From: Escherichia coli
Lineage (GTDB): Bacteria > Pseudomonadota > Gammaproteobacteria > Enterobacterales > Enterobacteriaceae
Assembly: GCA_021307345.1 (NCBI GenBank)
Contig: CP089930.1
Location: forward strand, 3,968,001-4,032,000
Reading direction: 5' to 3'
Length of the DNA: 64,000 nucleotides
Shown: piece by piece, positions 25,336-36,434 of the stretch
Position numbering within the stretch: the first letter of the stretch is position 1
Layout of the letters: each line of letters opens with the position of its first letter
The notes under the pieces: generated by a model
The model's database searches: none
What the model was told of the DNA's origin: nothing
The model's input: the letters and a program-made list of their open reading frames with translations, nothing else
Position numbers and translations under genes: made by a program

Positions 25336-26298
25336 GTGAGTTCAGGTGCAAAGGTTATCTCGGCATTTATCCGGGAGACAGTTGCAGGCACTACGCCAGC
25401 AAGTGGTGACTGGAGTTTATTAAAACGCACAAGCTGGGGAGTAAAACCCACCCAGAATAAAGGCGAAAATAATGAGATTGGTGGCTCCCGGATGGCTCAG
25501 GGGGCGACGCCTGGCACTGTGGATGTCGGCGGTGATGTTGGTACCAAATTTCGCTGGGGTCAACATGATGATTTTCTTGCATCCTGTTTCGGCGCGGAAT
25601 GGTCAGGCGATTCTCTGACAATGGGGAATGAGCGAATAACATTTTCTCTGGCGACCTATGCGTCCGATGTCGGAATTGCCTCTGTCGTCAGAGGAGCGCA
25701 GGTTGGCTCATGGAAAATGCAGATCCCTAACGACGGCGATATTACAGCGACCGTAACCTTTGCCGGGCTGGGCTGGGAATCAAAGGCCGATGATACGAAT
25801 TTTATCAAAGGCGAACCTGTGGATAGTGCAGGAAAGTTACGCTATTCGTTTAAGGAGGTTTCAGCAGTAAGCCTGAATGGTGTTGCCGGAGGTAACGGTT
25901 TTTGTATCGACAGTTTTGATATTCAGTTCGATAACAAACTCCAGACACAGCGTTGTATCGGGACTGGCTCGCCTTATGCAGGAGCAAATATTCCGACTAC
26001 TTTTACACCGTCCGGTACGGTGACGCTTTCATGGTCTAAAGCCGCGTGGGAAATCTGGAGTAAAACACTGACTGGAGAAACAGTTCCGTTCAGCTTCACG
26101 CTTTCGAATGGAGAGGGGGCATACACTTTCAGTTTCCCGAAGGTTCAGGTGTCAGGTGAATGGCCTGATGGGGGTAATACTGACATTATCCAGGTTCAAT
26201 TGAGCATTACCGCAGCAGATGAAGCACCTACGATAACCAGAAAAAAATGCTCCCCGACTGCCGTGATCGCAAAAGCCAGTGCTGATGCGATTAGTTGA
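25336..26298 (+). CDS. Tail tube protein
   Basis: 320 residues from a GTG with GGAGG seven bases upstream. N-terminal IRETVAGTTPASGDWSLLKR is typical of siphoviral tube proteins of this type, and the C-terminal third (TVTLSWSKAAWEIW onward, about 230-310) is a beta-rich tube domain. It is the main component of the non-contractile tail tube. A hairpin follows. Confidence 0.8.
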   Translation: MSSGAKVISAFIRETVAGTTPASGDWSLLKRTSWGVKPTQNKGENNEIGGSRMAQGATPGTVDVGGDVGTKFRWGQHDDFLASCFGAEWSGDSLTMGNERITFSLATYASDVGIASVVRGAQVGSWKMQIPNDGDITATVTFAGLGWESKADDTNFIKGEPVDSAGKLRYSFKEVSAVSLNGVAGGNGFCIDSFDIQFDNKLQTQRCIGTGSPYAGANIPTTFTPSGTVTLSWSKAAWEIWSKTLTGETVPFSFTLSNGEGAYTFSFPKVQVSGEWPDGGNTDIIQVQLSITAADEAPTITRKKCSPTAVIAKASADAIS

Positions 26299-26310
26299 TT
26301 TTCCGTTATT

Positions 26311-26337
26311 CCCCCTGTGGTACTGCACTACAGGGGG
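26311..26337 (+). terminator. Hairpin after tail tube gene
   Basis: CCCCCTGT / ACAGGGGG stem with an 11-nt loop; no T run, so more likely an mRNA 3' stabiliser or attenuator than a full terminator. Confidence 0.4.
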
Positions 26338-26358
26338 ACGCATTGAATGAGGTTATGG

Positions 26359-26808
26359 ATGTTTATTCTTAATCAGAAAATTATCATCGGTGGAGAACGC
26401 TGGTTTACGCCAATGAAGGACTTAAAACCTGTAGACGGGTTAAAACTGTTGGTGGCAAGCAGCGATAACGATCAGTATCGCTCCCGTAATGCATTAATCC
26501 GTCGTCACATTGAGAAAATGGATGCCAGTTTGCACGTCGGAACGAAGGAGTTTGATATTTCAAAGGTTTCCGAGGTAGATTCTGTTGATGATTTACTCAT
26601 TGATAATGCTGCTCGTTATCTGCTGAAAGACTGGAAAGGGGTTGGTGAACTGGTTAATGGTGCTGAGGTTGCACTGGAATATACGCCAGAACGAGGGATC
26701 GCGCTGCTTAAGCAGAATCCAGAGTTGTACTGGCAGATCCTTGCAGAAGCAGCCAGCATCGCCCAGGGTAAAGAGCAGCAGAAGCAGGATACGATAAAAA
26801 AGCCATAG
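26359..26808 (+). CDS. Tail assembly chaperone (gpG-like)
   Basis: 149 residues; the ATG at 26359 has GAGG at a proper distance, unlike the earlier ATG at 26347. It lies between tail tube and tape measure, the position of lambda G. Near its 3' end the heptamer A AAA AAG (26796-26802) sits in frame, five bases before the stop, allowing -1 slippage into the following frame. This product would be the short form, wrapping the tape measure protein before tube assembly. Confidence 0.8.
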   Translation: MFILNQKIIIGGERWFTPMKDLKPVDGLKLLVASSDNDQYRSRNALIRRHIEKMDASLHVGTKEFDISKVSEVDSVDDLLIDNAARYLLKDWKGVGELVNGAEVALEYTPERGIALLKQNPELYWQILAEAASIAQGKEQQKQDTIKKP

Positions 26809-27116
26809 CCGCCCAGCGGTGGTTATCGGAGTTCGGGGGAGAAAGGGGGGAAAAGGCAAGATGGAAGCGAGAAAAACTCAGGTTGCCACCGATACCGGAA
26901 CCAGAAATAGACCCGGTGCTTAAGGAATTGTTGTACGCCTATTCGGTAATATCCCGTGCCCGACGTTATGCTGGAATGACCGGGGTGCCTTTGCCTATAT
27001 CTCTGACAGAGATAAATGAATATTTAGCCACTCATCCGGTATTGATTGAGCGCGATGAGTTTGAAGCAGTGATCTTTGCACTGGATGACCAGTATTTTCA
27101 GGAGCAGTGTGTGTAG
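26802..27116 (+). CDS. -1 frameshift extension of tail chaperone (gpT-like)
   Basis: After slippage at 26796-26802 translation would continue in the -1 frame for 104 residues (starting AIAAQRWLSEFGGERGEKAR) to the stop at 27116. The frame has no stop in this interval, has protein-like content (LLYAYSVISRARRYAG) and has no good start of its own. The fused product would be about 252 residues, the GT-type chaperone that bridges tape measure and tube subunits. Confidence 0.75.
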   Translation, partial: AIAAQRWLSEFGGERGEKARWKREKLRLPPIPEPEIDPVLKELLYAYSVISRARRYAGMTGVPLPISLTEINEYLATHPVLIERDEFEAVIFALDDQYFQEQCV

Positions 27117-27239
27117 TTGTTAATTACGTACACTCTGTTACAGAGATGTGATGGTGTCTTTAATTAAATCGATGATGCTCCTGGAGAAAAGCATTGCGTG
27201 GCCTCGTAATCGCTATATCTACTATTATGTCGCCTGAAA

Positions 27240-27259
27240 CCCACTTCGGTGGGCTTTTT
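27240..27259 (+). terminator. Intrinsic terminator before tape measure gene
   Basis: CCCAC-TTC-GGTGGG type hairpin followed by CTTTTT. Confidence 0.75.
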
Positions 27260-27279
27260 GTTGTCTGGAGTTTTAATAA

Positions 27280-30200
27280 ATGGCAGAGCAAACCTCGCGT
27301 CTCGCAATAATTATTGATAGCACTGGAGCAAAAAATAATGCTGACAATCTGACCTCCTCATTAGTCAAAATGACGCAAGCCGGGGAAACTGCTGCAAATA
27401 GCGCAGGGAAAGTGACTAAGGCAACAGAAGATGAGAAGAACGCGCTCGCAAAATTAAAAGCAGCTATTGATCCAGTTGGTGCCGCAATTGATACTGTCGG
27501 TCGACGCTATTCTGAATTAAAGAAATTTTTCGATAAAGGGCTTATTGATAAAGAAGAATATGAATTTCTTGTCCGTAAACTTAATGAAACCACAGAGGAA
27601 TTGAGCGGGGTTGCGCAAGCGCAGAGAGAAGCCGAGAAGGCCGGAAAACTTGCTGCCGCCCAGCAGGAATCGCAGGCTCAGGCCTTTCAAAGAATGCTGG
27701 ACAAGATCGACCCTCTGGTTGCGGCGCTAAGAAATCTTGAACAACAGCAGGATGAACTTAATGCTGCGTTTGCATCCGGGAAAATAAATGGTTCTCAGTT
27801 TGAGAATTATAGCCGAAAAATACAGGAAACACGGCGAGAGCTTACCGGAGAGGCTCAGGCAGAGCGAGAAGCAGCAAAAGCGCATGATGAACAGGTTGCT
27901 GCTTTGCAACGTCTGATTGCTCAACTTGACCCTGTCGGAACTGCTTTTAATCGTCTGGTAGAACAACAGAAACAGCTCAATGAAGCAAAAGCTAAGGGGA
28001 TGCTCTCTCCTGAAATGTATGAGGAACTTTCTGGAAAACTTCGTGCTATGCGGAGTGAGCTTGAGGTTACTCAATCTCAATTAAGCAAAACCGGAATGTC
28101 GGCAAAACAAACGGCTTTTGCTATGCGCATGTTGCCTGCACAAATGACGGATATTGTTGTTGGGTTGTCCACTGGTCAGTCGCCTTTTATGGTGTTAATG
28201 CAGCAGGGCGGCCAGCTAAAAGATATGTTCGGTGGGATTGGCCCGGCGATCAAAGGTGTTGGTTCTTATGTGCTGGGATTAATTAATCCTTTTACCCTGG
28301 CCGCAGCAGCCGTTGGCGTCTTAGGGCTGGCTTACTATAAAGGCTCTCAGGAGCAGGACGAATTTAATAAATCTCTTATTCTTACCGGAAATCAGTTGGG
28401 GACAACCAGCGGGCAATTGGCCGATATAGCTCAACGTGCCGGGAATGCGGCTGATTCGACAACTGGCGCTGCGGCGGCAGTATTAAACCAGCTTGTGCGT
28501 TCGGGAAAGGTAGCGAGCAGTTCGCTGGAGCAAGTGACGACAGCGATAGTAAAAACGAGCGAAGTAACAGGAATATCAACCGAACAACTGGTTAATGACT
28601 TCAATGAAATTGCAAAGGATCCTGTCAGTGCCATATCAAAACTTAATGATCAGTACCATTTTCTGACAATTGCGACTTATAACCAGATTAAGGCGCTACA
28701 GGATGAAGGGAACCAGCAGGAGGCCGCCCGCATTGCGACAGAAGCATACTCATCCTCAATGATCCAGCGCACCAACCAGATTAAAGAAAATCTTGGTTAT
28801 CTTGAGACTGCATGGAAAGCTGTCGCTGAGTCCGCAAAATGGGCATGGGATTCCATGCTGGATATTGGTCGTGATGCCTCCCTTGATCAAAAAATCTCAG
28901 ATGTTCTCCATCAAATTGATGAAATAGAAAAAAATACCCGACCCGGAGCTTTCGGGTTAGGTGGCATTGGGGATGGCGGCGCTCAAAATAAAAGGCTGGC
29001 ACGATTAAAGCAGCAATTGGGCGTACTTCAAGCAGAAAAAATTGCTCAGGACGTACTAAATTCATCAATAACCGATTACAACAAGCGACAACAGGAAGGA
29101 ATTGAACTCAGACAGAAAGCAGATGCCTTTTCAAAACAATATCAGACCCGGGAGCAGCAGAGAGCCAGTGAACTTGCAAAACTGGAAAAGCTAAAGAGTC
29201 AGTATTCAAAGGAAGAATATAATAATCTTGTCGCTCAAATAAATGAGCGTTATAAAGATCCAAAGCTACCAAAGGCGAAAGGTTATTCGGATGATGCTGC
29301 CCAACGAATGATTGATCATCTGAATCAACAGAATGCGTTACTAAGTTCACAAGCTGAATTGACCGTTAAATTAAGTTCCTCTGAACAGGAACTGGTTAAG
29401 TGGCGTCAGCAGATTGCCGACCTGGAGTCACGACCGTCATCGAAATTAACCCAGGATCAGAAATCGCTTCTCTTACACCGGGAAGAAATAACCGCGTTGA
29501 TGGAGAAAAATGTTGCGATTGAAAAAAATAACAGGCTAATCAAGGAATCAACCGAAATAGCCGCATGGCGTGATTCATTGCAGGCTTCGATTGATAATCG
29601 TCAGCAGGGGTATGATATTCAGATTGCTGGTTATGGGCTTGGCGATAAAAATCAGCAACGTCAGCAGGAATTACTGCGGATTGAACGTGAATATAACAAC
29701 CAGCGTCTGCAACTTGAACGTGACTATGCAGATAAATCCCGTGGAATGTCAGATCATGTTTTTCAGGAGAAAATGCAGGCTCTGAATGATGCTCTGGAAC
29801 GAGAAAAAGAAATTGTCAGACAGAAAAACGAGCAGGTCGATATTCAGGCAGGAGACTGGGTTAGTGGTGCCTCCCAGGGATTCAATAACTGGCTGGATGA
29901 CACTAAGGATATCAGTGAGCAGATAAAATCAACCACGACTCAGATGTTTGATGGGATGACCGATGCGCTGGGTGATTTTGTCACGACAGGCAAGGCAAAT
30001 TTTCGTTCTTTCGCTACTTCCGTGATTTCGGATCTTAGTCGAATAGCATTAAAGGCTTCAATTACTGGGATTTTCGACAGCATTAGTAACAGTTCTTCTG
30101 GGGGGATTTTAGGAACTATAGGGAGTGCTATTAGTAAATTTATTCCGAATGCAAAGGGCGGTGTTTATGAGTCTCCGTCATTGAGCACGTATTCGAACGG

Positions 30201-30513
30201 TATTTATGATTCCCCGCAATTTTTTGCTTTTGCAAAAGGGGCGGGTGTTTTTGGTGAGGCTGGACCGGAAGCCATTATGCCATTAACACGAACTTCCGAT
30301 GGTTCTCTTGGTGTCAGAGCTATTAATAGTAAAAGTGGTAATGGAGGCGGAGATATTACCTATGCCCCTGTATACCAAATCACTATTCAAAATGACGGCC
30401 AGAATGGAGAGGTTGGCCCTCAGGCAATAAAAGCACTTATGGGGATGGTTGATCAGCGGGTGCAGGGCACTCTGTTAAATATGCGACGTGATGGGGGAAT
30501 GTTAAGTGGCTAA
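27280..30513 (+). CDS. Tail tape measure protein
   Basis: 1077 residues, the longest phage ORF on the head-proximal side. Long Ala/Gln/Glu-rich coiled coils containing three internal repeats of a DP(V/L)(G/V)A...(Q/R)...L(I/N) type (about 65-100, 145-180, 215-250) are followed by a hydrophobic stretch ([20 protein letters not shown], about 330-350) and a lambda-H-like C-terminal region ([34 protein letters not shown]). It sets tail length and is ejected with the DNA. The start is in a good context after a terminator hairpin. Confidence 0.9.
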   Translation: MAEQTSRLAIIIDSTGAKNNADNLTSSLVKMTQAGETAANSAGKVTKATEDEKNALAKLKAAIDPVGAAIDTVGRRYSELKKFFDKGLIDKEEYEFLVRKLNETTEELSGVAQAQREAEKAGKLAAAQQESQAQAFQRMLDKIDPLVAALRNLEQQQDELNAAFASGKINGSQFENYSRKIQETRRELTGEAQAEREAAKAHDEQVAALQRLIAQLDPVGTAFNRLVEQQKQLNEAKAKGMLSPEMYEELSGKLRAMRSELEVTQSQLSKTGMSAKQTAFAMRMLPAQMTDIVVGLSTGQSPFMVLMQQGGQLKDMFGGIGPAIKGVGSYVLGLINPFTLAAAAVGVLGLAYYKGSQEQDEFNKSLILTGNQLGTTSGQLADIAQRAGNAADSTTGAAAAVLNQLVRSGKVASSSLEQVTTAIVKTSEVTGISTEQLVNDFNEIAKDPVSAISKLNDQYHFLTIATYNQIKALQDEGNQQEAARIATEAYSSSMIQRTNQIKENLGYLETAWKAVAESAKWAWDSMLDIGRDASLDQKISDVLHQIDEIEKNTRPGAFGLGGIGDGGAQNKRLARLKQQLGVLQAEKIAQDVLNSSITDYNKRQQEGIELRQKADAFSKQYQTREQQRASELAKLEKLKSQYSKEEYNNLVAQINERYKDPKLPKAKGYSDDAAQRMIDHLNQQNALLSSQAELTVKLSSSEQELVKWRQQIADLESRPSSKLTQDQKSLLLHREEITALMEKNVAIEKNNRLIKESTEIAAWRDSLQASIDNRQQGYDIQIAGYGLGDKNQQRQQELLRIEREYNNQRLQLERDYADKSRGMSDHVFQEKMQALNDALEREKEIVRQKNEQVDIQAGDWVSGASQGFNNWLDDTKDISEQIKSTTTQMFDGMTDALGDFVTTGKANFRSFATSVISDLSRIALKASITGIFDSISNSSSGGILGTIGSAISKFIPNAKGGVYESPSLSTYSNGIYDSPQFFAFAKGAGVFGEAGPEAIMPLTRTSDGSLGVRAINSKSGNGGGDITYAPVYQITIQNDGQNGEVGPQAIKALMGMVDQRVQGTLLNMRRDGGMLSG

Positions 30514-30844
30514 TACGGAAGAATTTCACTGGTTACCAGAGGATGGAATGAAAACAGAAAATAAACCATCGATAAAAATTGTAAGACTTGGCGATGGTTA
30601 TGAGCAACGAAGTCCAAATGGACTTAATCATTCTCTGCGCGTTTTCACCTGTGATTTCAAAGTTGAGGCGAATGAACGTGATTCATTTGAAAAATTTTTA
30701 GCCCGGCATGAAGGCTATAAATCTTTTTTTTGGCGCCCGCCGGGTATTAACAGAAAAATCAGAGTGGTGTGTCGAACGTGGTCAGCGACAGAACATATCA
30801 CCTATACCGATTTTTCGTGTCAGTTTGACGAAGTGGTGATCTGA
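30506..30844 (+). CDS. Minor tail protein M
   Basis: 112 residues from a GTG overlapping the tape measure stop. Lambda gpM-like by the [18 protein letters not shown] and FFWRPPG motifs. It belongs to the tail tip complex. Its sequence is less lambda-like than the downstream L gene, marking a mosaic boundary near 30840. Confidence 0.85.
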   Translation: MANTEEFHWLPEDGMKTENKPSIKIVRLGDGYEQRSPNGLNHSLRVFTCDFKVEANERDSFEKFLARHEGYKSFFWRPPGINRKIRVVCRTWSATEHITYTDFSCQFDEVVI

Positions 30845-31542
30845 TGCAGGACATACAACAGGAAACACTGAATGAATGCATTCGGGCGGAGCAGTCGGCC
30901 AGCGTGGTGCTCTGGGAAATCGACCTGACAGAGGTAGGCGGGGATCGCTACTTTTTCTGCAATGAGCAGAATGAAAGAGGTGAGCCGGTTACCTGGCAGG
31001 GGCGGCAGTATCAGGCATATCCCATTCAGGGGACGGGATTTGAACTGAACGGCAAGGGCAGTGCTGCCCGTCCGACACTGACGGTTTCTAACCTGCACGG
31101 CATGGTCACCGGGATGGCGGAAGACCTGCAGAGTCTGGTCGGCGGAACGGTGGTCAGGCGTAAGGTTTACGCCCGTTTTCTGGATGCGGTGAACTTCGTC
31201 AACGGAAACAGCGACGCCGATCCGGAGCAGGAGGTGATCAGCCACTGGCGCATCGAGCAGTGCAGCGAACTGAGCGCGGTCAGTGCCTCCTTTGTACTGG
31301 CCACGTCGACGGAAACGGACGGCGCTGTTTTTCCGGGACGTATCATGCTGGCCAACACCTGCACCTGGACCTATCGCGGCGATGAGTGCGGTTATCACGG
31401 TCCGGCGGTCGCGGATGAATATGACCAGCCAACGTCCGATATCACGAAGGATAAATGCAGCAAATGCCTGAGCGGATGTAAGTTCCGCAATAACGTCGGC
31501 AACTTTGGCGGCTTCCTTTCCATTAACAAACTTTCGCAGTAA
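30844..31542 (+). CDS. Minor tail protein L
   Basis: 232 residues, the lambda L length, and lambda-like along its whole sequence ([20 protein letters not shown]). The C-terminal domain has the four cysteines (CTWTYRGDECGYHG and CSKCLSGCKF) that bind an iron-sulfur cluster in lambda gpL. It forms part of the tail tip. The start overlaps the M stop by one base. Confidence 0.92.
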   Translation: MQDIQQETLNECIRAEQSASVVLWEIDLTEVGGDRYFFCNEQNERGEPVTWQGRQYQAYPIQGTGFELNGKGSAARPTLTVSNLHGMVTGMAEDLQSLVGGTVVRRKVYARFLDAVNFVNGNSDADPEQEVISHWRIEQCSELSAVSASFVLATSTETDGAVFPGRIMLANTCTWTYRGDECGYHGPAVADEYDQPTSDITKDKCSKCLSGCKFRNNVGNFGGFLSINKLSQ

Positions 31543-31546
31543 ACCC

Positions 31547-32290
31547 ATGACAGAGACAGAATCAGCGATTCTGGCGCACGCCCGGCGATGTGCGCCAGCG
31601 GAGTCGTGCGGCTTCGTGGTGAGAACGCCGGAAGGGGAAAGATATTTTCCCTGTGTGAATATCTCCGGTAAGCCGGAGGCGTATTTCAGGCTGTCGCCGG
31701 AAGACTGGCTGCAGGCAGAAATGCAGGGTGAGATTGTGGCGCTGGTCCACAGCCACCCCGGTGGTCTGCCCTGGCTGAGTGAGGCCGACCGGCGGCTGCA
31801 GGTGCAGAGTGATTTGCCGTGGTGGCTGGTCTGCCGGGGGACGATTCATAAGTTCCGCTGTGTGCCGCATCTCACCGGGCGGCGCTTTGAGCACGGGGTG
31901 ACGGATTGTTACACGCTGTTCCGGGATGCTTATCATCTGGCGGGGATTGAGATGCCGGATTTTCATCGCGGGGATGACTGGTGGCGTAACGGTCAGAATC
32001 TCTATCTGGATAATCTGGAGGCCACGGGGCTGTATCAGGTGCCGTTGTCATCAGCACAACCGGGCGATGTGCTGTTGTGCTGTTTTGGTTCATCGGTGCC
32101 GAATCATGCCGCCATTTACTGTGGTGACGGCGAGCTGCTGCACCATATTCCTGAACAACTGAGCAAACGAGAGAGGTATACCGACAAATGGCAGCGACGC
32201 ACACACTCCCTCTGGCGTCACCGGGCATGGCACGCATCTGCCTTTACGGGGATTTACAACGATTTGGTCGCCGCATCGATCTGCGTGTGA
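31547..32290 (+). CDS. Tail tip peptidase/hydrolase K
   Basis: 247 residues from the ATG at 31547. Two enzyme domains: an N-terminal JAMM/MPN metallopeptidase (Glu19 in PAESCGF, HSHPGGLPWLSEAD near 85-98) and a C-terminal NlpC/P60 Cys peptidase (VTDCYTLF, PNHAAIYCG). Closely lambda K-like. It acts in tail tip assembly and in peptidoglycan penetration. The 3' end overlaps gene I by about 100 bp. Confidence 0.92.
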   Translation: MTETESAILAHARRCAPAESCGFVVRTPEGERYFPCVNISGKPEAYFRLSPEDWLQAEMQGEIVALVHSHPGGLPWLSEADRRLQVQSDLPWWLVCRGTIHKFRCVPHLTGRRFEHGVTDCYTLFRDAYHLAGIEMPDFHRGDDWWRNGQNLYLDNLEATGLYQVPLSSAQPGDVLLCCFGSSVPNHAAIYCGDGELLHHIPEQLSKRERYTDKWQRRTHSLWRHRAWHASAFTGIYNDLVAASICV

Positions 32291-32828
32291 AAACGGGAGC
32301 CGAAGCCATCCGGGCGCTGGCTATGCAGTTTCCGGCGTTTCGTCAGAAACTGAGCGACGGCTGGTATCAGGTGCGCATTGCCGGGCGTGATGCAGGCGAA
32401 AACGAATTATCAGCTCGTCTTAATGAACCGCTGGCGAATGGAGCAGTGATCCACATCGTGCCGCGTCTGGCAGGAGCCAAAAGTGGCGGTGTGTTTCAGG
32501 CAGTGCTGGGAGCTGCTGTTATGGCGGTTGCTATATGGATGCCGGGGGTAGGAATAATGGCGAGTAATCTGCTGTTTTCTCTCGGTGCCAGTATGACGCT
32601 TGGCGGTGTTGCACAGATGCTGGCTCCTAAACCCAGAACCCCCGTACACAGACAACGGATAACGGCAAGCAGAATACCTATTTTTCTTCGCTGGATAATA
32701 TGATTGCCCAGGGTAATCCGTTACCGGTTCTGTACGGTGAAATGCGTGTGGGGTCACGTGTTGTTTCTCAGGAGATCAGCACGGCAGACGAAGGGGACGG
32801 TGGTCAGGTTGTGGTGATTGGTCGCTGA
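32188..32828 (+). pseudogene. Tail assembly gene I, apparently frameshifted
   Basis: Begins MAATHTLPLASPGMARICLY, nearly identical to lambda I, and reads in frame to about residue 150. At the C-run 32639-32643 (five C where lambda-like I needs six) the frame shifts: the current frame ends at 32703 after an unrelated HRQRITASRI tail, while the +1 shifted frame carries the expected TTDNGKQNTYFSSLDNM...VVVIGR C-terminus to the stop at 32828. Loss of one C is the simplest explanation. Gene I is essential for lambda tails, so the prophage would make no infectious particles unless slippage restores the frame. A homopolymer sequencing error is the alternative. Confidence 0.8.
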
Positions 32829-32847
32829 TGCAAAATATTTTATGTGA

Positions 32848-32868
32848 AACCGCCTCCGGGCGGTTTTG
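32848..32868 (+). terminator. Hairpin between I and J
   Basis: AACCGCC-TCC-GGGCGGTT hairpin followed by TTG, partly open to readthrough. Confidence 0.6.
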
Positions 32869-32888
32869 TCGTTTATGGAGCGTTAGGA

Positions 32889-35800
32889 ATGGGTAAAGGC
32901 AGCAGTAAGGGGCATACCCCGCGCGAAGCGAAGGACAACCTGAAATCCACGCAGTTACTGAGTGTGATCGATGCCATCAGCGAAGGGCCGGTTGAAGGTC
33001 CGGTGGATGGATTAAAAAGCGTGCTGCTGAACAGTACGCCGGTGCTGGATAGCGAAGGGAATACCAACATCGCCGGTGTCACGGTGGTGTTCCGGGCAGG
33101 TGAGCAGGAGCAGACACCGCCGGAGGGTTTTGAATCCTCCGGCTCCGAGACGGTGCTGGGTACGGAAGTGAAATACGACACGCCGATAACCCGCACCATC
33201 ACGTCTGCAAACATCGACCGTCTGCGCTTTACCTTTGGTGTGCAGGCACTGGTGGAAACCACCTCAAAGGGTGACCGGAATCCGTCGGAAGTCCGCCTGC
33301 TGGTTCAGATACAACGTAACGGTGGCTGGGTGACGGAAAAAGACATCACCATTAAAGGCAAAACCACCTCACAGTATCTGGCCTCGGTGGTGGTGGGTAA
33401 CCTGCCGCCGCGCCCGTTCAGTATCCGGATGCGCAGGATGACGCCGGACAGCACTACAGACCAGCTGCAGAACAAAACGCTCTGGTCGTCATACACCGAA
33501 ATCATCGATGTGAAACAGTGCTACCCGAACACGGCACTGGTCGGCGTACAGGTGGACTCGGAGCAGTTCGGCAGCCAGCAGGTGAGTCGTAATTATCATC
33601 TTCGCGGGCGCATTCTGCAGGTGCCGTCGAACTATAACCCGCAGACGCGACAATACAGCGGTATCTGGGACGGAACGTTAAAACCAGCATACAGCAACAA
33701 CATGGCCTGGTGTCTGTGGGATATGCTGACCCATCCGCGCTACGGCATGGGGAAACGTCTTGGTGCGGCGGATGTGGATAAATGGGCGCTGTATGTCATC
33801 GGCCAGTACTGCGACCAGTCGGTGCCGGACGGCTTTGGCGGCACGGAGCCGCGCATTACCTGTAATGCGTACCTGACCACACAGCGCAAGGCGTGGGATG
33901 TGCTCAGTGATTTCTGCTCGGCGATGCGCTGTATGCCGGTATGGAACGGGCAGACGCTGACGTTCGTGCAGGACCGACCGTCGGATAAGGTGTGGACCTA
34001 TAACCGCAGTAATGTGGTGATGCCGGATGATGGCGCGCCGTTCCGCTACAGCTTCAGCGCCCTGAAGGACCGCCATAATGCCGTTGAAGTGAACTGGATT
34101 GACCCGGATAACGGCTGGGAAACGGCAACAGAGCTTGTGGAGGACACGCAGGCCATTGCCCGTTACGGTCGTAACGTCACGAAGATGGATGCTTTTGGCT
34201 GTACCAGCCGGGGGCAGGCGCACCGCGCCGGGCTGTGGCTGATTAAAACGGAACTGCTGGAAACGCAGACCGTGGACTTCAGCGTGGGCGCAGAAGGGCT
34301 TCGCCATGTACCGGGCGATGTCATTGAAATCTGTGATGATGACTATGCCGGTATCAGCATCGGTGGTCGCGTGCTGGCGGTGAACAGCCAGACCCGGACG
34401 CTGACGCTCGACCGTGAAATCACGCTGCCATCCTCCGGTACCACGCTGATAAGCCTGGTTGACGGAAGTGGCAATCCGGTCAGCGTGGAGGTTCAGTCCG
34501 TCACCGACGGCGTGAAGGTAAAAGTGAGCCGTGTTCCTGACGGTGTTGCTGAATACAGCGTATGGGGGCTGAAGCTGCCGACGCTGCGCCAGCGTCTGTT
34601 CCGCTGTGTGAGTATCCGTGAGAACGATGACGGTACGTATGCCATCACTGCCGTGCAGCATGTACCGGAGAAAGAAGCCATCGTGGATAACGGGGCGCAC
34701 TTTGACGGTGACCAGAGCGGCACGGTGAATGGTGTCACGCCGCCAGCAGTGCAGCACCTGACCGCAGAAGTCACTGCAGACAGCGGGGAATATCAGGTGC
34801 TGGCGCGATGGGACACACCGAAGGTAGTGAAGGGCGTGAGCTTCCTGCTTCGCCTGACCGTGGCAGCGGATGACGGCAGTGAGCGGCTGGTCAGCACGGC
34901 CCGGACGACGGAAACCACTTACCGCTTCACACAACTGGCTCTGGGGAACTACAGGCTGACAGTCCGGGCAGTAAATGCGTGGGGGCAGCAGGGCGATCCG
35001 GCGTCGGTATCGTTCCGGATTGCCGCACCGGCAGCGCCGTCGCGGATTGAGCTGACGCCGGGCTATTTTCAGATAACCGCCACGCCGCATCTTGCGGTTT
35101 ATGATCCGACGGTACAGTTTGAGTTCTGGTTCTCGGAAAAACGGATTGCTGATATCAGGCAGGTTGAAACCAGCGCGCGTTATCTTGGTACGGCGTTGTA
35201 CTGGATAGCCGCCAGTATCAATATCAAACCGGGCCATGATTATTATTTTTACGTTCGCAGTGTGAACACCGTTGGCAAATCGGCATTCGTGGAGGCTGTT
35301 GGTCAGCCGAGTGATGATGCATCCGGCTATCTGGATTTTTTCAAAGGCGAGATAGGGAAAACCCATCTGGCTCAGGAGCTGTGGACGCAGATTGATAACG
35401 GTCAGCTTGCGCCTGACCTGACTGAAATCAGGACGTCCATAACGGATGTCAGCAATGAAATAACACAGACCGTCAATAAGAAACTGGAAGACCAGAGTGC
35501 AGCGATCCAGCAGATACAGAAGGTTCAGGTTGATACAAATAATAACCTGAACAGCATGTGGGCAGTGAAGCTGCAGCAGATGCAGGACGGACGCCTTTAT
35601 ATTGCGGGTATCGGTGCCGGTATTGAGAACACCCCCGACGGCATGCAGAGTCAGGTGCTGCTGGCGGCAGACAGGATTGCGATGATTAATCCTGCGAATG
35701 GCAACACAAAGCCGATGTTTGTTGGTCAGGGCGATCAGATATTCATGAATGACGTGTTCCTGAAATATCTGACGGCTCCCACCATTACCAGCGGCGGTAA

Positions 35801-36368
35801 TCCTCCGGCATTTTCCCTGACACCGGACGGGCGACTGACGGCGAAAAATGCGGATATCAGTGGCAGTGTGAATGCGAACGCCGGGACGCTCAACAACGTT
35901 ACGATAAATGAGAACTGTCAGATTAAAGGGAAACTGTCAGCCAACCAGATTGAAGGCGATATTGTCAAAACAGTGGGTAAGGCTTTCCCGCGGGACTCCC
36001 GGGCACCGGAGCGGTGGCCATCAGGGACCATTACCGTCAGGATTTATGACGATCAGCCGTTTGACCGGCAGATTGTTATTCCGGCGGTGGCATTCAGCGG
36101 TGCTAAACATGAGAGAGAGCATACTGATATTTACTCCTCATGCCGTCTGATAGTGCGGAAAAACGGTGCTGAAATTTATAACCGTACCGCGCTGGATAAT
36201 ACGCTGATTTACAGTGGCGTTATTGATATGCCAGCTGGTCACGGCCACATGACGCTGGAGTTTTCGGTGTCAGCATGGCTGGTAAATGACTGGTATCCCA
36301 CAGCAAGTATCAGCGATTTGCTGGTTGTGGTGATGAAGAAAGCCACCGCAGGCATCAGTATCAGCTGA
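32889..36368 (+). CDS. Host specificity protein J (central tail fibre)
   Basis: 1159 residues from the ATG at 32889 ([18 protein letters not shown]), the lambda J start. The first about 820 residues are very close to lambda J, including fibronectin type III-like domains (about 610-810). From about residue 825 ([14 protein letters not shown]) the sequence departs from lambda, with a helical segment ([20 protein letters not shown]) before a return to a lambda-like [13 protein letters not shown] region, and a different C-terminal about 150 residues. The J C-terminus binds the host receptor (LamB in lambda), so this phage probably uses another receptor. Confidence 0.93.
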   Translation: MGKGSSKGHTPREAKDNLKSTQLLSVIDAISEGPVEGPVDGLKSVLLNSTPVLDSEGNTNIAGVTVVFRAGEQEQTPPEGFESSGSETVLGTEVKYDTPITRTITSANIDRLRFTFGVQALVETTSKGDRNPSEVRLLVQIQRNGGWVTEKDITIKGKTTSQYLASVVVGNLPPRPFSIRMRRMTPDSTTDQLQNKTLWSSYTEIIDVKQCYPNTALVGVQVDSEQFGSQQVSRNYHLRGRILQVPSNYNPQTRQYSGIWDGTLKPAYSNNMAWCLWDMLTHPRYGMGKRLGAADVDKWALYVIGQYCDQSVPDGFGGTEPRITCNAYLTTQRKAWDVLSDFCSAMRCMPVWNGQTLTFVQDRPSDKVWTYNRSNVVMPDDGAPFRYSFSALKDRHNAVEVNWIDPDNGWETATELVEDTQAIARYGRNVTKMDAFGCTSRGQAHRAGLWLIKTELLETQTVDFSVGAEGLRHVPGDVIEICDDDYAGISIGGRVLAVNSQTRTLTLDREITLPSSGTTLISLVDGSGNPVSVEVQSVTDGVKVKVSRVPDGVAEYSVWGLKLPTLRQRLFRCVSIRENDDGTYAITAVQHVPEKEAIVDNGAHFDGDQSGTVNGVTPPAVQHLTAEVTADSGEYQVLARWDTPKVVKGVSFLLRLTVAADDGSERLVSTARTTETTYRFTQLALGNYRLTVRAVNAWGQQGDPASVSFRIAAPAAPSRIELTPGYFQITATPHLAVYDPTVQFEFWFSEKRIADIRQVETSARYLGTALYWIAASINIKPGHDYYFYVRSVNTVGKSAFVEAVGQPSDDASGYLDFFKGEIGKTHLAQELWTQIDNGQLAPDLTEIRTSITDVSNEITQTVNKKLEDQSAAIQQIQKVQVDTNNNLNSMWAVKLQQMQDGRLYIAGIGAGIENTPDGMQSQVLLAADRIAMINPANGNTKPMFVGQGDQIFMNDVFLKYLTAPTITSGGNPPAFSLTPDGRLTAKNADISGSVNANAGTLNNVTINENCQIKGKLSANQIEGDIVKTVGKAFPRDSRAPERWPSGTITVRIYDDQPFDRQIVIPAVAFSGAKHEREHTDIYSSCRLIVRKNGAEIYNRTALDNTLIYSGVIDMPAGHGHMTLEFSVSAWLVNDWYPTASISDLLVVVMKKATAGISIS

Positions 36369-36386
36369 ATTTTATAACCCATAACG

Positions 36387-36410
36387 GGCGTCAGAAATGA
36401 CGCCTTTTTT
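36387..36410 (+). terminator. Intrinsic terminator after J
   Basis: GGCGTCA-GAAA-TGACGCC hairpin followed by six T residues. Confidence 0.85.
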
Positions 36411-36434
36411 ATTGCAGAAAAGCGAGAGGTAATT

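Noticed and set aside
30820-31548. 242-codon minus-strand ORF opposite L
   Set aside because: Antisense to the lambda-like L gene with no domain; a shadow.
33678-35366. 562-codon minus-strand ORF opposite J
   Set aside because: Arg/His-rich translation with no domain, lying wholly inside a lambda J homologue. It is a shadow of GC-rich codon usage.
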